Shown: positions 6,801-11,017 of the stretch, piece by piece | Layout of the letters: every line of letters begins with the position of its first letter | How positions within the stretch are numbered: position 1 is the stretch's first letter | NCBI GenBank assembly: GCA_964483775.1 | Contig: CAZADA010000092.1 | Location: 1-11,017, forward strand | Reading direction: 5' to 3' | Length of the DNA stretch: 11,017 nucleotides | Source of the DNA: CAZADA01 sp964483775 | GTDB taxonomy: Bacteria; Pseudomonadota; Alphaproteobacteria; Caulobacterales; Maricaulaceae | Notes under the pieces: generated by a model | Databases searched by the model: none | Told to the model about the DNA's origin: nothing | What the model saw: the letters and a program-made list of their open reading frames with translations, nothing else | Program-made: the position numbers and the translations under genes

Positions 6801-7862
6801 CGTTCGCCGAAAGAGTTCACGAGCAAGATCCGCCACCAATTCGGGGTTCTCAGTGTGGATGAAGTGGTTTTGGTCAACGATCATCACACGTGCATTGGGA
6901 AGCAAGTCCGCCGACCGATAGTATTCTTCAGGATGCTGGCCCGGGTCGTCATCGCCCTGAAGGATGAGCACAGGCATGGTCATGTTTTGGATCGTGTTTT
7001 CCATGCGGAACTCGCGCTCGATATCGAAGCTTGTGCCCTCAAACGTCCGAGCGGACGCCTCCGCGGTGCCTGCAAACCCCCACTCCCATTCCAGTCGCGC
7101 GATCTCTTCCTCTGGAAGCGCTACCGACACATAATCGCTCGCATACATGTCGCGAATTAGGTTCGGATCGCTTTGGAATTCGACCGTGGCCATGGCGGCG
7201 TGCGGCGGTCGCGGCAGTCCATGCGGTTGGTCGAATGACTGCTGCATACGAAGGAAGGTCTTGACGCGTCGGCTCAGCGGGCGGTCTGCGAGCAAATGGT
7301 CGGAAATGACGCTGCCGCGATCGTGTGCGACCAGGTGAAAGTCCCGGACGCCGATTTTGTCCAACAGTTGGATAAGGTTCGCCGCCACCGCAGCGTAGCT
7401 CACGTCAACCTCAGGCCGCTTATCCGACTGTCCATAGCCCAACGTATCGACCGCGATGACGTAGTAGTCGTGGGCCAACAAGGCCATGACTTTGGAATAT
7501 GCGTACCAAGTGTCCGGGTAGCCGTGGATGAACAGAACGACGTCATTTGACGGGTCGCCCGCCGTTACAAAGTGCCAGACGGGATCGTCGGTTTGTACGA
7601 ACCAGTGTGTTCCGAAAACGCTGTTGCCGATATATTCGATCTCACCATGACGGTTGACAGTATTCGCTGGCGGCGTGGCGGCGGGATAGCGGTCCAAATC
7701 GTCAACGTAGTATGGAAACGGATATGGCTCATAGGAATACTTTTCCCAACTGTATTCGGAGTGATGCTCCGAATTCTGAGCCACGGCTGCGTGAAGTCCT
7801 ACGGAAGTCCAAAAAAGGACAAAAATTGCGGCGCTGGCATTAAGTGAATTTTTTAGCTCCAT
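6792..7862 (-). CDS. Secreted alpha/beta hydrolase with Asp nucleophile (epoxide hydrolase/dehalogenase-like)
   Basis: This 356-residue enzyme has a signal peptide (hydrophobic core about 10-27, probable cleavage AVAQ/NSE near 29), so it should act in the periplasm or outside the cell. The alpha/beta-hydrolase marks are in order. The oxyanion-hole motif HGYPDTW is at 113-119. DTLGYGQSDKR is at 139-149. The nucleophile elbow VAHDRGS at 178-184 has D181 in place of Ser. An acid candidate lies among D304-D306 (LQGDDDP), and the catalytic His is probably H333 in QNHFIHTENPE. An Asp nucleophile is typical of epoxide hydrolases and of haloalkane or fluoroacetate dehalogenases, which work through an ester intermediate. 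The variable cap (about 205-290) would set the substrate, which cannot be named here. A GGGGA sequence precedes the ATG. It is the first gene of the hydrolase-porin-AraC run. Confidence 0.82.
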   Translation of the reverse strand: MELKNSLNASAAIFVLFWTSVGLHAAVAQNSEHHSEYSWEKYSYEPYPFPYYVDDLDRYPAATPPANTVNRHGEIEYIGNSVFGTHWFVQTDDPVWHFVTAGDPSNDVVLFIHGYPDTWYAYSKVMALLAHDYYVIAVDTLGYGQSDKRPEVDVSYAAVAANLIQLLDKIGVRDFHLVAHDRGSVISDHLLADRPLSRRVKTFLRMQQSFDQPHGLPRPPHAAMATVEFQSDPNLIRDMYASDYVSVALPEEEIARLEWEWGFAGTAEASARTFEGTSFDIEREFRMENTIQNMTMPVLILQGDDDPGQHPEEYYRSADLLPNARVMIVDQNHFIHTENPELVADLARELFRRTRR

Positions 7863-7972
7863 GAACTCAATCCCCTAGGGTCGTATTTTTAATGCAGATG
7901 AGAAATTCTATTCTGACAAAACGGCGCTGTGGATTATGATTTGATTTTGCCAAAACTTTTCTCTTCCCGATT

Positions 7973-7998
7973 TTTGTGTAAGACAGTCATGCAAAACA
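7973..7998 (-). promoter_or_regulatory. Two adjacent 13-base half-site-like repeats, possible AraC site
   Basis: On the minus strand TGTTTTGCATGAC is followed directly by TGTCTTACACAAA. The two agree at 8 of the first 12 positions and lie about 111-136 bases upstream of the hydrolase start. AraC-family activators often bind tandem direct half-sites upstream of the -35 box, and OruR/ArgR-type sites commonly begin TGTC. The repeats agree only partly and the spacing is shorter than usual, so this is a weak candidate. Confidence 0.25.
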
Positions 7999-8216
7999 TG
8001 TCCGTTTAGGATGCTTTATTCTTAGCAATGGTCGACGTAGAGCGGCAGGGTGCATCGCGACAAAGCGCGCTGTTTGCGTGCCCAGCGCGCCAAAAGTAGC
8101 TAGAGCGGCGGGCGGTTGGCCCGGTCGACGCGCATTTGCTCCGCTCGTGGTGGCTGCTCCCGGCTGGAAACGCGTCTTCACGGCGCTCACACTCTGAGTC
8201 TGCTATTGGCCGCATC

Positions 8217-8296
8217 CTGCCGGTGAGAGGCGGAATCTATTACAGACATTGGCCAAATGGCCGCTTTGAGCGCTGCGACGCTTCCGCCATCGGCCA
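8217..8296 (+). repeat. Dispersed degenerate repeat, copy A
   Basis: Eighty bases align without gaps to 10501-10580 at about 61 of 80 positions. Shared blocks include CTGCCGGT, GACATTGGC, AGCGCT and CGACGCTT. The alignment may extend about 20 bases upstream with small gaps. A shorter reverse-oriented copy is at 3995-4028. No coding role is evident. Confidence 0.55.
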
Positions 8297-8490
8297 GGAG
8301 CGGTCAAGCTATCAGCTTAACCGAATGCCGGCTTCGAGCCCTGCCACGACATTTAACGCGATACAGCGAAAGGCAGCTTCTCCGACTATCTCCACAAGCC
8401 CTTCTCAACCCGTCCGCTTGGCGAGAGAGTCCACGTTCTGTTGGGACGAATGAAGTCGCTGAAAACTGAAGTTCAGGGATCGGAGGCTTC

Positions 8491-8520
8491 ATCCTAGGAG
8501 GATCCATTCCTAGAGGGTCC
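8491..8520 (+). repeat. Short tandem direct repeat upstream of the chemoreceptor
   Basis: ATCCTAGGAGGATCC (8491-8505) is followed by TTCCTAGAGGGTCC (8507-8520), two imperfect copies of one unit about 16 bases apart. It lies about 110-140 bases before the chemoreceptor start and could be a tandem protein-binding site or a chance duplication. Confidence 0.35.
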
Positions 8521-8632
8521 GCCGCAACTTAACGCTTCGAAAATGTGAAGCCGTTATCATTCTCGTGTGGGTTGTGTGGGATTGGTGATGGCCGGCCAAT
8601 GCAACCAATCACCTGACTGGTCGGAGTTGCAT

Positions 8633-10384
8633 ATGTCGATTTTCTCCAAACTCAGTGTAAGCGCCAAAGTGTATGTTGCGGTGGCCACGTGCCTCGTTGC
8701 GCTGGCAGGTTCTTCGCTTTTCTCGATCTATCAGATCGATCAAATTGGTAAAGAACTGAAGGCAATCGCGGAAGAGGACATACCTCTTACCGTCGCAGTG
8801 ACGAATGCAGCTGCCTCGCAGCTGGAACAAACGATTTACTTTGAACGGATTTTGAAGTCGGCCCTCGAACGCGAGATGAACCTGCCGGGCGGTGACAAGT
8901 TCGACTACTACCGTGAGCGCTTTCATGAGTATGGAGATGCAGTCGATGTCCACCTCAAGGATGCAGAGAAGATCGCCGCTCTCGGTGTCGAACACGCCCT
9001 GGACCAAGAGATGGCGGTCAAGTTTTCTGAAGTCCTGGAAAAGCTCCTTGCTATTGACGAAGAGCATTCGATCTTTGAACTACATGCCGACGAAGTCGAG
9101 ACTCTATTGGCCAGCGGCGACATCCAAGCCGGTATCACGCTAGGTGAGGAAGTCGACCAAGAGGCTGAAAAGCTCGACCATGAGATCGAGGCTGTCCTGC
9201 GCCAAATCAGTCAGTATACCGCGCAGTCGGCGCATACAGCCGAGCAACATGAACAGTCAGCATTGCAGTGGCTCATCATCATCGCGATCGTCGGAATCCT
9301 GACCGTTGGACCGGCCACCATCTTTACGGTTCAGTTCTCGCTGCCGAAACCCTTGAGGAATGTCCTACGGGTGATTGATCGGCTCGCTGACGGCAAGATC
9401 AATGATCCAGTCCAGGTAACGAGCAAAGATCAGATCGGAAAGATCTTGGAGGGTCTTGAAGGTTTCCGTCTCAAGCTTGTCGAAAGCAAGCGGCTTGAAG
9501 AAGAGGTGGCTGACAGACAACGCAAAACAATCGTGCGCAGTGAAGCTTTGGAGCGTCTCAATCAAGACTTCGAAGATGTTATTGGCAACATCATGGGGAA
9601 AGTATCCACTGCCACTAATGAATTAAATGAAACAGCAGTTTCAATGTCTCAATCATCCGAAGAGTCCTCCCAAAAGAGCGGGGTTATTGTCAGCATCACG
9701 GAATCATCATCACAGAATATGCAATCTGTGGGCTCGGCGTCCGAGGAAATGAGCGCTTCGATTGGCGAAATCGTCGGGCAGACAGACCACGCATCAAGCG
9801 TTGCCAAGACGGCCGTCAAAAATGCCGAGAACGTACGCCATCAAACCATGCAGATGGTTGAAAATGCGCAGAGCATCAGTGAGGTGATCGCACTCATATC
9901 TGGTATCGCCGAGCAAACCAATCTCTTGGCCTTGAACGCCACGATTGAAGCAGCTCGTGCTGGCGAGTCCGGGAAAGGCTTTGCAGTCGTGGCGTCAGAG
10001 GTAAAGGGCCTTGCTACCCAAACGGCCCGGGCGACAAAGGATATTGGCGACAAGATAGAGTCCATGCAGTCTGTAACCCAGCTGACAGCAGACGCGATCG
10101 AAAGCATCGTCGGGACGATCACCGACGTGAACAGCGTTATCGATGCGATTGCGGGCGCAGTCGGTGAGCAAAATGGCGCCGTTTCTGAAATCAATCGAAA
10201 CATACAAATGGCATCCGAAGGATCACTTCAGATCAACGACGAAATGAGATCCGTATCACAGTCCATCAATCTCACGGGCGATTCTGCAGAACGTGTCAGA
10301 GGGGCAGCCGACTTGCTCCGGGACGAGTCAAAGGCGCTCAATGAAGAGATCAAAAACTTCCTGGCCAAGACGAAGGCGGCTTAG
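8633..10384 (+). CDS. Methyl-accepting chemotaxis protein (transmembrane chemoreceptor)
   Basis: This 583-residue receptor senses a signal outside the inner membrane and controls CheA through CheW. A first membrane helix is at about 12-33, a periplasmic Glu-rich helical sensor region at about 34-210 (possibly a four-helix bundle), a second membrane helix at about 211-233, and HAMP at about 237-290. A long coiled-coil signalling domain follows, with the conserved hairpin tip ISGIAEQTNLLALNATIEAA at 422-441, then ARAGESGKGFAVVASEVKGL. Glu/Gln/Ser/Ala-rich stretches at about 340-380 and 520-550 are candidate methylation regions. There is no NWETF-like pentapeptide at the C-terminus, so methylation would rely on direct CheR/CheB contact. 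The frame could start at GTG 8567, but GGAG at 8623-8626, six bases before ATG 8633, decides the shorter start. No che genes are nearby, so the receptor is an orphan here. The ligand is unknown. Confidence 0.9.
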   Translation: MSIFSKLSVSAKVYVAVATCLVALAGSSLFSIYQIDQIGKELKAIAEEDIPLTVAVTNAAASQLEQTIYFERILKSALEREMNLPGGDKFDYYRERFHEYGDAVDVHLKDAEKIAALGVEHALDQEMAVKFSEVLEKLLAIDEEHSIFELHADEVETLLASGDIQAGITLGEEVDQEAEKLDHEIEAVLRQISQYTAQSAHTAEQHEQSALQWLIIIAIVGILTVGPATIFTVQFSLPKPLRNVLRVIDRLADGKINDPVQVTSKDQIGKILEGLEGFRLKLVESKRLEEEVADRQRKTIVRSEALERLNQDFEDVIGNIMGKVSTATNELNETAVSMSQSSEESSQKSGVIVSITESSSQNMQSVGSASEEMSASIGEIVGQTDHASSVAKTAVKNAENVRHQTMQMVENAQSISEVIALISGIAEQTNLLALNATIEAARAGESGKGFAVVASEVKGLATQTARATKDIGDKIESMQSVTQLTADAIESIVGTITDVNSVIDAIAGAVGEQNGAVSEINRNIQMASEGSLQINDEMRSVSQSINLTGDSAERVRGAADLLRDESKALNEEIKNFLAKTKAA

Positions 10385-10407
10385 CGACGGGGGGGCGTTG
10401 AACACCG

Positions 10408-10430
10408 CGTCCGGTAATCTGGACGTTTGT
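10408..10430 (+). terminator. Probable Rho-independent terminator of the chemoreceptor gene
   Basis: CGTCC and GGACG form a 5 bp stem around an eight-base loop (GGTAATCT), followed by the T-rich TTTGT. It begins 24 bases after the chemoreceptor stop. The stem is short and the T-tract is interrupted, so efficiency may be moderate. Confidence 0.5.
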
Positions 10431-10500
10431 TGAATGTCAAAAAGGTCTGCGTTTGAGACACTCAGTCCGGTCCCGCGAATGTCTCCGTTGGGGTCGCGAT

Positions 10501-10580
10501 CTGCCGGTCAGCGCCGAGATCCATTGCGGACATTGGCGGAATGGCGGTTTTCAGCGCTCCGACGCTTTTGCCATAGGCGG
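10501..10580 (+). repeat. Dispersed degenerate repeat, copy B
   Basis: This pairs with 8217-8296 (about 61 of 80 positions identical, no gaps) and with the shorter reverse copy at 3995-4028. It contains TTGCGGACATTGGCGGAATG and AGCGCTCCGACGCTTTTGCC. It lies between converging genes, 76 bases after the terminator hairpin. Confidence 0.55.
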
Positions 10581-10628
10581 ATGTCTTACCCTCTTGTCCC
10601 ATCTTTGAGAGGGGCGGTGTCCAAAGCC

Positions 10629-11017
10629 TCATTCCCGGGGCGTCAGAACTCCTTTCGCCCGCATGATGGCGAAGCGCCTGCGTCGGTCCCGTTCGTCTAG
10701 GCTCATTCGAGATGGCTGCGACGGGGTGGGCCGCTCCGGAGCTGGCGGTATGGGGGATGATGGTGTTTGGGCGGTCGTTCGCTTTGGGGCTGATCCCATC
10801 TTATTCGTGCCCAGCAGGAAAAAGGCGGAGCCTTTGAAGACCTCCACGGCCCAGATGAAGGTCAGGCGCTGGCTTCGAGGGATGACGGGATCGACAACGT
10901 CCGTGGCCGTGGTCACGTGATCTGTCAGCAGGATGCGCGTTTCTGCGATCTCGTCCTGCAGTCGATCATACTCTTCGCGCAGTCCGATTTCGGTGGCTTT
11001 GCGGGCCATGTTGATGG
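10629..11017 (-). CDS. Unrecognised protein, C-terminal part, probably cut by window edge
   Basis: The family is not recognised. From an ATG at 11009 the protein would be 126 residues, but the frame is open to the edge and the eight visible bases upstream contain no ribosome site, so the true start is probably outside the window. Counting from that ATG, residues 1-30 are charged and helical (REEYDRLQDEIAETR, a possible coiled coil). Residues 49-68 are hydrophobic (LTFIWAVEVFKGSAFFLLG). Residues 75-100 are a Pro/Ser/Thr-rich linker that is probably disordered. The C-terminus is strongly basic (DERDRRRRFAIMRAKG). Codon use and amino-acid balance look genuine, but a short hypothetical protein of this make-up gives no functional call. 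It converges on the chemoreceptor and is not part of its operon. Confidence 0.5.
   Translation of the reverse strand, partial: INMARKATEIGLREEYDRLQDEIAETRILLTDHVTTATDVVDPVIPRSQRLTFIWAVEVFKGSAFFLLGTNKMGSAPKRTTAQTPSSPIPPAPERPTPSQPSRMSLDERDRRRRFAIMRAKGVLTPRE

Larger units (their letters stand above)
7863..8632. other. Gene-free stretch between the divergent hydrolase and chemoreceptor genes
   Basis: No convincing gene is found in 770 bases. The first 140 or so, upstream of the hydrolase, are AT-rich and probably hold its promoter; TTGTCA on the minus strand near 7920 is a weak -35 candidate without a good -10. A short palindrome TTTTG-C-CAAAA is at 7945-7955. The centre (about 8030-8450) is GC-rich and holds repeat copy A. 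Short open frames here, including one across 8136-8453, follow the repeat and lack ribosome sites. The last part, before the chemoreceptor, has the palindrome CTGAA-G-TTCAG (8466-8476), a tandem repeat (8491-8520) and a TATCAT (8555-8560) that could be a -10 box. Confidence 0.5.
10385..10628. other. Gene-free stretch between converging genes, with terminator and repeat
   Basis: These 244 bases separate the chemoreceptor from a converging minus-strand gene. They hold the probable terminator at 10408-10430 and repeat copy B at 10501-10580. No gene is supported; the open frame across the repeat lacks a ribosome site and protein-like composition. Confidence 0.5.

Noticed and set aside
6792..7862. 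Calling the hydrolase a fluoroacetate dehalogenase because of the HDRG elbow
   Set aside because: The residues after the elbow and around the catalytic His differ, the halide-binding residues cannot be identified, and the protein is exported. Only the fold and the Asp nucleophile are supported.
8136..8453. Open frame of 105 codons upstream of the chemoreceptor
   Set aside because: It spans repeat copy A, has no ribosome site, and its product has low-complexity Arg/Ser/Pro composition typical of non-coding GC-rich DNA.
8567..8632. 22 extra N-terminal codons for the chemoreceptor starting at GTG
   Set aside because: The ATG at 8633 has GGAG at good spacing and gives the usual short cytoplasmic N-terminus before the first membrane helix.

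Overview
The window is protein-coding bacterial DNA, most likely from an alphaproteobacterium of the Rhodobacterales/Roseobacter type. This rests on GC-rich codon use, strongest in the left third, and on the kinds of proteins present. No rRNA, tRNA, CRISPR array, transposase or integrase was seen. The organism assignment is inference, not proof.

Left part (1-1681, minus strand): the N-terminal 175 residues of a CPA1-type cation:proton antiporter run off the left edge. Thirty bases upstream of it lies an AI-2E family (PF01594) membrane protein. The two are probably co-transcribed, AI-2E gene first.

Middle (1890-3714): a divergent pair. On the minus strand is a 346-residue protein with a GXWXG/DUF4334 N-terminal half and an unrecognised helical C-terminal half. 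On the plus strand is a TetR/BetI-like repressor. Between them sit a perfect 11+1+11 bp palindrome, a well-formed minus-strand promoter whose -35 box lies inside the palindrome, a -10 box usable in both directions, and a strong hairpin in the minus-gene leader. This is the clearest regulatory circuit in the window.

Right-centre (4119-7862, minus strand, upstream to downstream): a secreted alpha/beta hydrolase with an Asp nucleophile (HDRG elbow), an outer-membrane porin of the alginate-export-like family, and an AraC regulator with an OruR/arabinose-binding type N-terminal domain. The order suggests a small substrate-handling module: hydrolyse in the periplasm or outside the cell, admit through the porin, sense with AraC. 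The substrate cannot be read from the sequence.

Right part (8633-11017): a transmembrane methyl-accepting chemotaxis receptor on the plus strand, a likely terminator, and then the C-terminal part of an unrecognised minus-strand protein that reaches the right edge. Three gene-free stretches (3715-4118, 7863-8632, 10385-10628) each carry one copy of a degenerate dispersed repeat sharing the core GACATTGGC. No defence system or obvious mobile island is visible. The most unusual items are the two-part GXWXG/DUF4334 protein with its operator, the hydrolase-porin-AraC module, and the repeat family.
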